64,000 nt of DNA from Acidobacteriota bacterium (GTDB lineage: Bacteria > Acidobacteriota > Blastocatellia > Pyrinomonadales > Pyrinomonadaceae), in assembly GCA_019639115.1 (NCBI GenBank), contig JAHBSM010000002.1, forward strand, positions 124,001-188,000, written 5' to 3'. Shown here piece after piece: positions 47,758-57,084 of the stretch (the stretch's first letter is position 1; every line of letters starts with the position of its first letter). The notes under the pieces were generated by a model. That model searched no databases and was not told the DNA's origin. It worked only from the letters and a program-made list of their open reading frames with translations. A program made the translations under genes and the position numbers.

Positions 47758-48740
47758 CAGAAACGTACGACGGTCCCGCCCCATGTAACACCGCCGCCAA
47801 ACGCAGTGAGCAGCACTAGGCTACCCTCTTTTATGCGGCCTGATTCAATACATTCATCCATCGCTATGGGGATAGAAGCTGACGAAGTATTGCCGTGAAA
47901 CGCGATGTTCGAATACACCTTCTCTTCGGCCACGCCGAGCCGTGAAGCTACGGCGTCCGTGATCCGCTGGTTCGCCTGGTGCGGGATGACCAGATCCACG
48001 TCATCGACCGTATATCCAGCTTTTTCAAGCATTTCAGCCGAGATATCAGCCATTGACCTGACCGCGACCTTGAAAAGCTCGTTGCCCTTCATCTTGAAGA
48101 AATGTTCCCTGTTATCTATGGTCTCATGGGTCGTCCCAAGCTTAGTTCCGCCGCCCGGCGCGTAGAGCTGTTCCTCATAGCGGCCGTCCGAGCGGATCTT
48201 TGTCGCGAGTATTCCCTTTCCTTCAGGAACCGGCCCGAGCACTGCTGCCCCGGCACCGTCGCCAAAGATGACGCACGTTCCACGGTCGGTGTAATCGACG
48301 TATTTAGTCAGAACCTCGGCCCCGATCACCAGTGCGTATCGGATCTGTCCGGTGCGGATCATCGATTCGACCATCGTGAGGCCGTACAAGAATCCCGAGC
48401 ACGCTGCGAATACATCCATGCCCGCCGCGTTGACCGCACCAAGCTGAGCCTGGATCAACGCCCCTGTTGAAGGCATGATCTGATCCGGGGTCGTGGTTGC
48501 GCAGACAATGATGTCAATATCCTCAGGCTTGAGGCCGGCTCTATCCAGAGATTGCTTCGCCGCGCGCGTGCCAAATTGCGAGGTATATTCGTTTTCGGCA
48601 GCTTTGTGACGCTGCTTGATGCCTGTTCGCGTAGTGATCCACTCGTCGCTGGTTTCTACCAATCTCTCCAGATCGGCATTCGTGAGAATGCCCTCCGGAT
48701 ACGAGTGACCCATACCGAGAATGCCCGCGTTTTGTCCCAT
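47757..48740 (-). CDS. fabH: 3-oxoacyl-ACP synthase III
   Basis: 327 residues from ATG 48,740 (MGQNAGILGMG); the TTG at 48,761 gives an atypical longer N-terminus. Starts fatty-acid synthesis from acyl-CoA and malonyl-ACP. Cys in FAACSGFLYG, His in IPHQANQRI and Asn in GNTSSASI form the triad. In most genomes plsX lies between rpmF and fabH; it is missing here. Confidence 0.96.
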   Translation of the reverse strand: MGQNAGILGMGHSYPEGILTNADLERLVETSDEWITTRTGIKQRHKAAENEYTSQFGTRAAKQSLDRAGLKPEDIDIIVCATTTPDQIMPSTGALIQAQLGAVNAAGMDVFAACSGFLYGLTMVESMIRTGQIRYALVIGAEVLTKYVDYTDRGTCVIFGDGAGAAVLGPVPEGKGILATKIRSDGRYEEQLYAPGGGTKLGTTHETIDNREHFFKMKGNELFKVAVRSMADISAEMLEKAGYTVDDVDLVIPHQANQRITDAVASRLGVAEEKVYSNIAFHGNTSSASIPIAMDECIESGRIKEGSLVLLTAFGGGVTWGGTVVRF

Positions 48741-48784
48741 TTCGGAGTACAGATTATCCAAGATCGTCAGGTCGTCGCAAACGC

Positions 48785-48970
48785 CTATTCTGATTCTTTG
48801 ACGTCAACGATCTTGCGGCCCTTGTATTCACCTGTCTTCGCATCGATACGATGAGGCACCTTTGCCTCGCCCGAGTCCTTGTCCAGGTAAAATTGCGGCG
48901 TTTTTAATGAATCGTGCGCACGGCGGGTCCGTGTACGGGCATGTGAATGTCGTCGTTTAGGATTTGGCAT
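48785..48970 (-). CDS. rpmF: Large ribosomal subunit protein L32, zinc-free form
   Basis: 61 residues. The N-terminus MPNPKRRHSHARTRTRRAHD and the C-terminal HRIDAKTGEYKGRKI are typical of L32. The four Cys of the usual zinc ribbon are replaced (the positions read LDKDSGE and DAKTGE), so this is the zinc-independent form. Length normal. Between yceD and fabH. Confidence 0.93.
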   Translation of the reverse strand: MPNPKRRHSHARTRTRRAHDSLKTPQFYLDKDSGEAKVPHRIDAKTGEYKGRKIVDVKESE

Positions 48971-49014
48971 AGTAGTTAGGTTTCCATAACGGCCGCCTAC
49001 CGGCCGGTGTTATC

Positions 49015-49530
49015 TCAGTTCAGATCCTCTTTCAAGGTCTTCAATGCGGACCATCTCGGATCGACGATCTCAGTCCCACATTCGCAGCCGATCTTATTAA
49101 GATCGGCTCCGCAAAACTCGCAGAGCCCCTTGCATCCGCTTCTGCAAAGCGGCTGTTCAGGAACAGCCAACAATATTTGTTCCCTAACGACCTCTCTAAT
49201 GTCGATCGATCCGTCAGTTATCACCGATGCGTCGAGTTCATCAATTGCCAGTTCGACGCTGTCGGCTTCAGAAAACGACTCGACGAAGACATCGTCGAAA
49301 GGCCTGACGAGTTCGATCTTCACGGCTTCCAGGCATCGAGAGCAAGGGCTTTCCAAGGTCGTACTGACAGAGCCGGCGATATGCACGCCGTCATCGTCAG
49401 CCCAGATATCCGCGTTAACAAGAACGTCGCTCATCAACTGCAAGTCCGATCCGAGTTCGAACGATCTCGGATCAAAGACGGTTGACACACTCTTTCGTTC
49501 ACTGCCAACGGTTGCGATCTCGATCAACAT
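49015..49530 (-). CDS. yceD: YceD/DUF177-family protein
   Basis: 171 residues from ATG 49,530 (MLIEIATVG). DUF177 with the motif CSRCLE in the middle and the Cys-rich C-terminus CRSGCKGLCEFCGADLN...CECG. Related proteins are linked to rRNA processing and 50S assembly. Co-transcription with rpmF is nearly universal. Here it leads the rpmF-fab cluster. Confidence 0.93.
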   Translation of the reverse strand: MLIEIATVGSERKSVSTVFDPRSFELGSDLQLMSDVLVNADIWADDDGVHIAGSVSTTLESPCSRCLEAVKIELVRPFDDVFVESFSEADSVELAIDELDASVITDGSIDIREVVREQILLAVPEQPLCRSGCKGLCEFCGADLNKIGCECGTEIVDPRWSALKTLKEDLN

Positions 49531-49641
49531 TTTCAATGAGCGCCAATGTCGGCAAATGGCCGCAAAAGGCAAAAGTATGATTATACCGCCTCATCCAAAC
49601 GTGTCAACCAATGGAAATCGCACCTATGTGGCCGATCTAAT

Positions 49642-50709
49642 TCACAATGCCTCGCAGCCAACCGCGCTCCTAACATCCGCAAAACCTCGCTCTCGCAGTA
49701 TCTTGCCAAGTCCGGTAACTATTTCTTTGGCAAACGCCGGCCCTCCGTAAACAAAACCGGTGTATGCCTGTATCAGCGACGCTCCGGCACTTATCTTCGC
49801 GAAAGCATCGTTAGCCGTGAAGACTCCGCCGACACCGATTATCGGCATCCGACCCCCGGAGTGGCGAAAGACCGTCCTGATCACGTCATTAGACCGATCG
49901 AATAACGGCGCCCCGCTTAGGCCGCCGTCTCCTATCTGTTCGACGTCAGGCGTTCTAAGCGCTCGTCTGGCAACTGTCGTATTTGTGGCGATCATCCCAT
50001 CGATACCTGCGTCGATACAAATATCAGTGATCTCCTTTATCCCCGCATCGTCGAGGTCCGGAGCGATCTTGACCAAAAGGGGCTTGCGACCCAGTTCCCT
50101 GTTGCGTGCCTGTAATTCCGCGACTAGCGGCTCGAACGCGTCAGAACGTTGCAGATCTCGGAGTCCCGGAGTATTCGGCGACGAAACATTTATAGCGATG
50201 TAATCCGCAACTGGATGCACGACCTCAAAGGTCTTCGCGAACGCCTCGACGGCTTCCTCATTTGGGACGTCCTTGTTCTTGCCGATGTTGATCCCTATCA
50301 CACATCTGCGTTGGTTCTCTCTGATATTCGCGACCAGGGCCGCAGCACCCAGATTGTTGAAGCCTAGCCGGTTTATCAACGCTCGATCTTCGGGAAGACG
50401 AAACATTCTGGGTTTCGGATTCCCGGGCTGGGGACGAAGCGTTACAGTCCCGGCCTCGATGAAACCGAAACCCAGCCGAGCAAGCGGTTCGAGCACCATC
50501 CCGTTCTTGTCAAACCCAGCCGCGATACCGAGCGGATTAGCAAATCTGAGCCCGAATAGTTCAAACGGGTTCAGGCCGAACGCGGGGTCCTCGACATAGA
50601 ATGCGCGAGCTAAGCCATGCTTCAGTGCCCTTATCCCGAGATCATGTGCGTGTTCCGCCTCGAAAGCGAATGCAGCCGGCCGAAGCAGCTTTTCCCATAA
50701 GAATGACAT
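49642..50709 (-). CDS. pyrD: Dihydroorotate dehydrogenase (quinone), class 2
   Basis: 355 residues. Oxidises dihydroorotate to orotate, passing electrons to quinone. N-terminal helical extension typical of class 2 (membrane-bound); FMN-binding GIAAGFDKNG and the catalytic Ser in NVSSPNTPGLRDLQ; INR in LINRLGFNN. Divergent from pyrR-pyrB-pyrC across a 104-base gap. Confidence 0.96.
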   Translation of the reverse strand: MSFLWEKLLRPAAFAFEAEHAHDLGIRALKHGLARAFYVEDPAFGLNPFELFGLRFANPLGIAAGFDKNGMVLEPLARLGFGFIEAGTVTLRPQPGNPKPRMFRLPEDRALINRLGFNNLGAAALVANIRENQRRCVIGINIGKNKDVPNEEAVEAFAKTFEVVHPVADYIAINVSSPNTPGLRDLQRSDAFEPLVAELQARNRELGRKPLLVKIAPDLDDAGIKEITDICIDAGIDGMIATNTTVARRALRTPDVEQIGDGGLSGAPLFDRSNDVIRTVFRHSGGRMPIIGVGGVFTANDAFAKISAGASLIQAYTGFVYGGPAFAKEIVTGLGKILRERGFADVRSAVGCEAL

Positions 50710-50774
50710 CGTGCCGCCATTGTAAATAATCCTTTTGTCGCAACCAACCTTGGTATGACGGATAGGCCGCGATT

Positions 50775-50803
50775 TTGAACTTTGCTTTAGCGTTTGTTAC
50801 GAT
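50775..50803 (+). promoter_or_regulatory. Promoter of pyrR-pyrB-pyrC
   Basis: TTGAAC (50,775-50,780), 17-base spacer, TACGAT (50,798-50,803). The expected start (about 50,810) leaves about four bases before the pyrR ATG at 50,814, so the mRNA is almost leaderless; no SD is seen. Confidence 0.55.
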
Positions 50804-50813
50804 TCTTCGACAA

Positions 50814-51377
50814 ATGGGAGACGAAATAAAACTGGTCGAGAAGTCGCGCATCATGGATGCGGCCGCGATGAAACGTGCGATGCGGCGGCTTGCGACCGAG
50901 ATCGTTGAGAAGAATAAAGGGGCCGACGATCTCTACATTGTCGGTATTCGGCGTCGAGGGGTTCCATTGGCTGAGACGATCACCGACAAGATCGAAGCTC
51001 TCGAAGGACAGCGTCCGCTCTATGGAATTCTGGATATTACGTTGTACCGCGACGATCTTTCGACCGTCGGAGCGAATCCCGTGGTCAACCGAACGGAACT
51101 CGACGAGGACATAGATGGCAAGAACGTTATACTTGTCGATGATGTGCTCTATACCGGCCGGACGATACGCGCAGCCCTTGATCAATTAATGGATTTCGGC
51201 CGTCCGCGTAAGGTCCAGCTTGCGGTGCTTATAGATCGCGGCAGCGAACACCGTGAGCTGCCTATTCAGGCTGATTTTGTGGGCAAAATGGTGCCAACCA
51301 AGCAAACCGAGATAATCAAAGTGATGCTCAAAGAATATGACGACGTCGAAGCCGTCGGAATATTTGAGAGGAGTTGA
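50814..51377 (+). CDS. pyrR: PyrR bifunctional regulator/uracil phosphoribosyltransferase
   Basis: 187 residues from ATG 50,814; the longer frame from 50,775 is unlikely. PRPP-binding motif [19 protein letters not shown] is diagnostic. PyrR binds pyrimidine mRNA and makes UMP from uracil. It is the first gene of a pyr operon, as in Bacillus. A hairpin terminator lies directly after it. Confidence 0.95.
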   Translation: MGDEIKLVEKSRIMDAAAMKRAMRRLATEIVEKNKGADDLYIVGIRRRGVPLAETITDKIEALEGQRPLYGILDITLYRDDLSTVGANPVVNRTELDEDIDGKNVILVDDVLYTGRTIRAALDQLMDFGRPRKVQLAVLIDRGSEHRELPIQADFVGKMVPTKQTEIIKVMLKEYDDVEAVGIFERS

Positions 51378-51402
51378 ACAGGCTTGACGGCCTGTTTTTT
51401 TT
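51377..51402 (+). terminator. Intrinsic terminator or attenuator between pyrR and pyrB
   Basis: AACAGGC (51,377-51,383) and GCCTGTT (51,390-51,396), a perfect 7-base stem with 6-base loop, then six more T. It follows the pyrR stop immediately and precedes the pyrB ATG (51,413). The position corresponds to the attenuators between pyr genes of Bacillus, controlled by PyrR; GAGAGG just upstream (51,366-51,371) resembles the core of a PyrR-binding loop but may equally be an SD. Confidence 0.7.
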
Positions 51403-51412
51403 GGACCCTGGA

Positions 51413-52357
51413 ATGGAAAAACCCTTTAGAAGACGCGACCTTCTGGGCATCCGCAACATCTCCGCTTCGGAGATCATAGGCATATTGGATACGGCTGAGA
51501 ATTTTCGCGAGGTCAATACTCGCGAGATCAAAAAGGTGCCGGCCCTGCGCGGAAAGACAGTCATCAACCTGTTCTTTGAGAACTCGACCAGGACCCGGAC
51601 CTCATTTGAGATCGCCGCTAAACGGCTTTCGGCGGACGCCGTTAATATTAGCGTCTCATCGTCCAGCGTCGCCAAGGGCGAGACGTTGGTGGATACCGCG
51701 CTTAATCTCGACGCGATGGACCCGGATTGCATCGTCGTACGGCACGGCAGCGCCGGCGTGCCTCATCAACTCGCGAACGTCAGCCGAGCCGCAATAATCA
51801 ATGCCGGTGACGGTGCGAACGAACATCCGACGCAGGCGCTGCTCGACGCGATGACCATTCGCGAGCACAAGGGGTCGATAGAGGGCCTCGAAGTAGCTAT
51901 CGTCGGCGACATTCTGCACAGCCGCGTCGCTCGGTCCAACATTCATCTACTGACAAAACTCGGTGCGAAGGTCCGCGTAGCCGGCCCGGGAACGCTCGTA
52001 CCGGGCGGTTTCAGTCACTTCGTCGAAAAAGGAATGACGGTCGTTCCGCACATCGAGGATGCCATTCGTGGAGCCGATGTTGTAATGATCCTTCGAATTC
52101 AGCGCGAAAGGCAGGATTCCGCATATTTCCCGACGCTCAGGGAGTATTCGATCCATTACGGTCTCACGAATGAGCGTCTGGAGCTCGCAAAGACTGACGC
52201 CATCGTCTTGCACCCGGGGCCGATGAATCGCGGCATCGAGATCGCATCCGAAGTCGCCGACAGCTCGCGTTCTTTGATCCTAGACCAGGTGAAATACGGC
52301 GTCGCCGTTCGAATGGCCGTACTCTATCTCGCGACGGGAGGCTCGGCCTCGCATTAA
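51413..52357 (+). CDS. pyrB: Aspartate carbamoyltransferase catalytic subunit
   Basis: 314 residues from ATG 51,413 ([13 protein letters not shown]), or 327 from TTG 51,374, which overlaps the pyrR stop. Carbamoyl-phosphate site [12 protein letters not shown] and HPTQALLD. There is no pyrI regulatory subunit. The SD at the ATG is weak. The intrinsic terminator at 51,377 should limit its expression. Confidence 0.95.
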   Translation: MEKPFRRRDLLGIRNISASEIIGILDTAENFREVNTREIKKVPALRGKTVINLFFENSTRTRTSFEIAAKRLSADAVNISVSSSSVAKGETLVDTALNLDAMDPDCIVVRHGSAGVPHQLANVSRAAIINAGDGANEHPTQALLDAMTIREHKGSIEGLEVAIVGDILHSRVARSNIHLLTKLGAKVRVAGPGTLVPGGFSHFVEKGMTVVPHIEDAIRGADVVMILRIQRERQDSAYFPTLREYSIHYGLTNERLELAKTDAIVLHPGPMNRGIEIASEVADSSRSLILDQVKYGVAVRMAVLYLATGGSASH

Positions 52358-52360
52358 TTT

Positions 52361-53644
52361 ATGAAGTTGTTGATCGCGAACGGTCATCTCATTGACCCGG
52401 ACGCTCAAGAAAATACTGGAATGTCTGTCCTGATCGAGGATAGCAAAGTTGCGGCGTGGATAAAACCTAACGAGCAACCGCCGACGGACTGCGAGGTTTT
52501 TGACGCTAGCGGCCTGCTTGTCGCTCCCGGCTTTATAGATATGCACGTGCATTTGCGTGAGCCGGGCCAAGAGCACAAGGAAACCATTGCGAGCGGCTGC
52601 GCGGCGGCAGTTGCGGGCGGTTGGACGTCGGTTTGCCCGATGCCGAATACGGATCCTGTGAACGACAATGCGGCGATCACTCGATATATGATCGAACAGG
52701 CGGAACACGCCGGGCTTGCAAACGTGTTCCCCATCGGCGCGATCACTAAATCGTCAGACGGAGCTGAGCTAGCCGAAATGGGCGAGATGAAAGCCGCGGG
52801 AGCCGTGGCAGTGTCCGATGACGGGCGGCCTGTGCCTAACGCCGGTATCATGCTTCGGGCGATGCAGTATGCAAAGGATTTTGACCTGCCTGTGATCGAC
52901 CATTGCGAGGACAAGTCGCTTTCGTCCGGAGGCGTGATGCACGAGGGACGTATTTCCCTGCTGCTCGGACTTAAGGGAATGCCCGCCCTCGCCGAGGACA
53001 TCGACGCGGTCCGCGACATACTTCTCGCGGCTGAGACCGGCGCGCACGTGCACATCGCGCATGTCTCGACCAAAGGTGCTGTCGATGCGGTCCGGAGAGC
53101 CAAAGAGCAAGGACTTAACGTTACCTGCGAGGTAACGCCGCACCACTTCACCCTGACTGACGAACGTGTAGAGGGCTATGACACCAATTTCAAAATGGCA
53201 CCGCCGCTGCGGAGTCGTGAGCATCTCGACGCCGTGATCGAAGGCATCAGAGATGGAACGATCGACGCAATTGCGACTGACCACGCTCCGCACCATCACG
53301 ACGAGAAAGCTCTTGAGTTCGACCGTGCCCCATTTGGCGTCACGGGACTCGAGACGGCCCTTGGACTCGCGTTCAACGAACTTGTTCACAGAGGAGTGAT
53401 CGGACTCGAGCGTCTAGTCGAAATGTGTTCGGCCAACCCAGCACGGATCTTCGGCCTCAAAGGACGCGGCACATTGCGGCCCGGATCGGCTGCCGATCTG
53501 ACAATAATTGACCCGGAACTCGAATGGACTTACACTAACGCCGATTCGCGGTCGCGGTCGAAGAACTCGCCGTTCAGCGGATGGAAATTCAGAGGACGCG
53601 CCGTGGCCACGGTCGTAGATGGCCGGGTCGTTTTTAAGATCTGA
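52361..53644 (+). CDS. pyrC: Dihydroorotase
   Basis: 427 residues, the type-I (longer) dihydroorotase. The metal ligand motif [12 protein letters not shown] and the [11 protein letters not shown] region are typical, with [12 protein letters not shown] for the catalytic Asp. It cyclises carbamoyl-aspartate. Only 3 bases separate it from pyrB. pyrE, pyrF and carAB are not in the window. Confidence 0.96.
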   Translation: MKLLIANGHLIDPDAQENTGMSVLIEDSKVAAWIKPNEQPPTDCEVFDASGLLVAPGFIDMHVHLREPGQEHKETIASGCAAAVAGGWTSVCPMPNTDPVNDNAAITRYMIEQAEHAGLANVFPIGAITKSSDGAELAEMGEMKAAGAVAVSDDGRPVPNAGIMLRAMQYAKDFDLPVIDHCEDKSLSSGGVMHEGRISLLLGLKGMPALAEDIDAVRDILLAAETGAHVHIAHVSTKGAVDAVRRAKEQGLNVTCEVTPHHFTLTDERVEGYDTNFKMAPPLRSREHLDAVIEGIRDGTIDAIATDHAPHHHDEKALEFDRAPFGVTGLETALGLAFNELVHRGVIGLERLVEMCSANPARIFGLKGRGTLRPGSAADLTIIDPELEWTYTNADSRSRSKNSPFSGWKFRGRAVATVVDGRVVFKI

Positions 53645-53668
53645 TCTAGCTTTCAGTCATTTCAAAAT

Positions 53669-54187
53669 ATGAAAACAATTCTTTTAGCAGTTGTCCTGAC
53701 GATAATTGCGATCTCAACGGCGGGTGCGCAGGTGACCGGCACCTATACCAGCACCGACTCCAAGAAATGTCGAACCATAAGGGCAACGGCGTCGGGTGCC
53801 GGCTCATATGTTGGCGAATGTGCAGGCGTCGGCGGTTTTAAGGCACGCGTGATCGAGGGCGACCTCAGACAAACGATCGACATCGTAACACCTGCCGGGA
53901 AGCGATTCGAACTCAATTTCTGGAGCTTCTACCCTGGCTTTTCGGCCGTCGGCGAGAAGATCGAATGGCGCTCGAAAGGCGGCGTACCATTTGCGATCAT
54001 AGTGCGGTACAACGTTGCAGATCCCGAGGATTCTCAAAAGAGTACTTCCTACCTGATGGTCGCCAAGATCGGTAAGGCCGGCGCGTGCGTGACCGACGTG
54101 GTCGAACCTTCGACCGGTCAGAACGCCCGTGCTCGTGAACTCGGCGACACGGCAGGTGCCCGCGGCTGCAAGGCTGTTAATGAGTAG
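53669..54187 (+). CDS. Secreted protein of unknown function
   Basis: 172 residues, signal peptide (TILLAVVLTIIAISTAGAQ). The mature part is predicted beta-rich with four Cys, spaced widely (KKC, GEC, GAC, RGC), suggesting two disulfides. I recognise no family. Downstream of pyrC by 24 bases and 12 bases before the terC-like gene, so it may be co-transcribed with either. Confidence 0.7.
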   Translation: MKTILLAVVLTIIAISTAGAQVTGTYTSTDSKKCRTIRATASGAGSYVGECAGVGGFKARVIEGDLRQTIDIVTPAGKRFELNFWSFYPGFSAVGEKIEWRSKGGVPFAIIVRYNVADPEDSQKSTSYLMVAKIGKAGACVTDVVEPSTGQNARARELGDTAGARGCKAVNE

Positions 54188-54199
54188 TAGATCGTTCAT

Positions 54200-54961
54200 A
54201 TGGATTGGCTGACCGACCCTCAGTTATGGATAGCGTTCTTGACGCTTTCGGTGCTCGAGCTCGTGCTCGGCATCGACAACATTATTTTTATCTCTATCCT
54301 ATCCGGCAAACTGCCGGAAAAGGATCAGCCGCGTGCGCGGTTCATAGGGCTGCTCCTGGCTCTCGGGTTTCGCGTCTTGCTCTTGCTTTCACTGACATGG
54401 GTGATGCAGTTGACGTTCCCTCTGTTCACGGTATTTGGCCATCCGGTCTCGGGCCGCGACCTGATCCTGATCGTTGGCGGACTCTTCCTGATCGGCAAAT
54501 CGACCCACGAGATCCACGGATCGCTCGAGGGTGAATCCGGCCATGCGGCGAAGCGCGTATTCTCGTCATTCGGCGCGGTGATCATACAGATCGGCCTGCT
54601 TGATATCGTCTTCTCGTTGGATTCGGTGATCACGGCCATCGGGATGGTGAGCAATGTCGGCATTATGATCGCCGCCGTCGTGGTGTCGATCATCGCGATG
54701 ATGTTCTTCGCAGGCTCTATCGGCGCATTTGTTCAGCGGCACCCCACGCTCAAGATGCTTGCCCTTGCATTCCTGCTTTTGATCGGATTCACTCTTGTGG
54801 TCGAAGGTATCGAGATCCATATCCCGAAAGGATATATCTACTTTGCGATGGCGTTCTCTGTGTTCGTTGAGATGCTGAACATCAAGCTCCGTAAGCGCTC
54901 TGAGAAGCCCGTCGTGCTGCACGATCCTTATCAGGACGAGGCCTCTCCGGCTGACGGTTAG
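54200..54961 (+). CDS. TerC-family membrane protein
   Basis: 253 residues with seven or eight membrane segments. The motifs ELVLGIDNIIF and later LDIVFSLDSVITAIGM are diagnostic and hold the acidic residues for metal ion transport. TerC homologues export Mn2+ or help metal loading of exported proteins. The start is only 12 bases after the previous gene, so there is no room for the yybP-ykoY (Mn) riboswitch often found before such genes. Confidence 0.93.
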   Translation: MDWLTDPQLWIAFLTLSVLELVLGIDNIIFISILSGKLPEKDQPRARFIGLLLALGFRVLLLLSLTWVMQLTFPLFTVFGHPVSGRDLILIVGGLFLIGKSTHEIHGSLEGESGHAAKRVFSSFGAVIIQIGLLDIVFSLDSVITAIGMVSNVGIMIAAVVVSIIAMMFFAGSIGAFVQRHPTLKMLALAFLLLIGFTLVVEGIEIHIPKGYIYFAMAFSVFVEMLNIKLRKRSEKPVVLHDPYQDEASPADG

Positions 54962-55101
54962 CGGATCGGCAGGTTCACCGGATCGGTCTCGCAATTTTGG
55001 TTACAACTCGATGTCGCCGGATGCGCATCAACGTGCACAAGGCGATGCGTTTCCGTCTGTGATTCGCCTGCATCAACTGCTATGTAAGGAGATCACCCAA
55101 A

Positions 55102-56103
55102 ATGAGATCGTGGAAACGAACAGCCACCCCATCGCTATTTCTTCTTTTTTTGCTTAGTGTTTCCGTGATCGCTCAGGGCGACTTCCGGCTCGATGCCAGC
55201 TCCATCTCGGGCTGGCAATGGCCTGCTTCATCGAACGGCATCACCTATATTCCGGTTTGCTGGGAAAACCCCGGTGGTTCTCAACAAGAGACCGGCTGGG
55301 TGCGCTCCAAGATACTGAGCACATGGGGATCCGTCGCCAACGTTAACTTTTATGGTTGGGGAACGTGTCAGGCCGACTCGCGAGGCATCCGGATACTGAT
55401 TGCCGATACACGATCGAATTCCGGCATCGGCCGATTCATGGACGGAGTCCGAAACGGGATGGAGCTCAACTTCACTTTCCGCAACTTCTCGCCGAGCTGC
55501 CAGGCCGCCGAACGAAGGCCTTCTTGTATAACGAGCGTCGCACTGCATGAGTTCGGACACGCTCTCGGGCTGATGCACGAACAAGACCGAGCAGACTCGA
55601 CCTGCAAGACCGAGAGCCGAAAGACAGGTGGACTCTTGCTGACTGAGTATGACCCGAACAGCGTGATGAACTACTGCAACCCTCGTTGGAACAATGATGG
55701 GGTTCTCTCTGCATTAGATGTTGTCGGTATTCAGAGGCTTTACGGCAAGCGGGCCGCTGTGCCCGTGCCTGCTGCGGTATCCGGGTCGGTTACGATCAAG
55801 GATACGTTGAACGTCGCTGCAGGCCAGCGGTGGGAGTACATCGTCATGACGCTCGGCACCAACGACAGCCGAAGGGATTTCCGCGTCGATACATCAAAAC
55901 CGACTGCCTCCGCCACCTATAGCTTCACCACGTCGGGCCGTTATTGTTTCAAACTCTGGTCTAATACGCTATACGCGGATGGCAAATACTACGATGGATA
56001 CGGCGAGGGATGCTGGACACTCGAGGCCGGCCGAAGTTATGCCGTCGAGATACGTTTTCGGAAAGGGACGCGGGATAGATACTTTGACATCGTCCTCGAG
56101 TAG
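55102..56103 (+). CDS. Secreted metzincin metalloprotease, astacin-like
   Basis: 333 residues with signal peptide. Zinc site HEFGHALGLMHEQDR fits HExxHxxGxxHExxR, as in astacins, and the Met-turn SVMNY follows 45 residues later. The C-terminal 105 residues (about 225-333) form a beta-rich domain with two Cys, like a pre-peptidase or carbohydrate-type module. AAGGAG is present 11 bases before ATG. The substrate is unknown. Confidence 0.88.
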   Translation: MRSWKRTATPSLFLLFLLSVSVIAQGDFRLDASSISGWQWPASSNGITYIPVCWENPGGSQQETGWVRSKILSTWGSVANVNFYGWGTCQADSRGIRILIADTRSNSGIGRFMDGVRNGMELNFTFRNFSPSCQAAERRPSCITSVALHEFGHALGLMHEQDRADSTCKTESRKTGGLLLTEYDPNSVMNYCNPRWNNDGVLSALDVVGIQRLYGKRAAVPVPAAVSGSVTIKDTLNVAAGQRWEYIVMTLGTNDSRRDFRVDTSKPTASATYSFTTSGRYCFKLWSNTLYADGKYYDGYGEGCWTLEAGRSYAVEIRFRKGTRDRYFDIVLE

Positions 56104-56105
56104 TT

Positions 56106-56984
56106 TCAGAATTCGATCTCACGAACAAAACTCAGATTCTCGCCCGTCGTCGGATGACGCAACCCGAGCCGGAATGCGTGCAAGCACAGGCGAACGTACT
56201 CGCCACCGCCTCTTGCGACGTCGCCGACGATCGGATGGCCGAGGTGTTCGCAGTGAATTCGGAGCTGATTCGTACGGCCGGTGATAGGTTCTAGTTCTAA
56301 AAGGGTCTTGCCGTCGCGTCGCTCTCGGACCCAGAATCGAGTCTCGGCGGGCTTTCCGTCGTCCTTGACCCCCCAAAGTTTTAACTCCGGAAATCGCCCG
56401 ATCGGAGCCGAGATCACTCCGTCATCTTGTTCAACGATGCCTTCGACCAGAGCCAAATACCTTTTTTCTACACGTTTTTGCATGAACTGGCCCGAGACAA
56501 TCCGATGAGCACGAGCGTTCTTTGCCGCAACGATCAGCCCGGAGGTCGCTTTGTCGAGACGATGCGGTAGCCCGGGTCGTAGCATCTCCCGGCATTCATC
56601 CCCGTTCTGCTTCGCCTCGTTGCCTGTCCTCCAATTTAGATGGTGGACCAGTGCATTCAGAAGCGTGCCACGATTTTCCCGATGCGATGGATGGGTCAGC
56701 ATGCCGGCGGATTTGTTTACAACGATGATATCCTCATCTTCGAAAACGAAATCGAGAGGTATAGGATCGGGACTCATTGCCGTCTCCCTGTCCGGGTCGA
56801 GTGCGATCTCGATGACGTCATTTGTCCTGAGACGGTATCCTATATTTTCGACACGTCCGTTGACCTCGCATTCGCCGGCCCGGATCACATCGCGGATGTA
56901 CATCTTACTGAGCCGAGGAAAAACTCGAAGAAGATAATCTTCGAGCCTGACCCGCACGACACCATGATCGACCAAAAGCATCAT
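56106..56984 (-). CDS. RluA-family pseudouridine synthase
   Basis: 292 residues. N-terminal S4 RNA-binding domain (RLSKMYIRDVIRAGECEVNG), then the catalytic domain with HRLDKATSGL holding the active Asp, and TGRTNQLRIH. Targets 23S rRNA or tRNA uridines; which one cannot be told. It converges on the protease gene with only 2 bases between the stops. Confidence 0.93.
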   Translation of the reverse strand: MMLLVDHGVVRVRLEDYLLRVFPRLSKMYIRDVIRAGECEVNGRVENIGYRLRTNDVIEIALDPDRETAMSPDPIPLDFVFEDEDIIVVNKSAGMLTHPSHRENRGTLLNALVHHLNWRTGNEAKQNGDECREMLRPGLPHRLDKATSGLIVAAKNARAHRIVSGQFMQKRVEKRYLALVEGIVEQDDGVISAPIGRFPELKLWGVKDDGKPAETRFWVRERRDGKTLLELEPITGRTNQLRIHCEHLGHPIVGDVARGGGEYVRLCLHAFRLGLRHPTTGENLSFVREIEF

Positions 56985-57084
56985 TCGAAATTCACCCTAC
57001 AAATGATACCTTGAGCCGCCGGCACAGATAAAGCTCGGTCCTTAGTTGAAAATTAGGCCGATTTCCTACATTTTTGTAGTAGAA

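Noticed and set aside
54188-54199. yybP-ykoY manganese riboswitch before the TerC gene
   Set aside because: Only 12 bases separate the two genes, too few for the element.
57010-57040. GG-N10-GC spacing resembling a sigma-54 promoter before the AAA+ gene
   Set aside because: Only the GG and GC dinucleotides match; the -12 box reads AAGC instead of TTGC.
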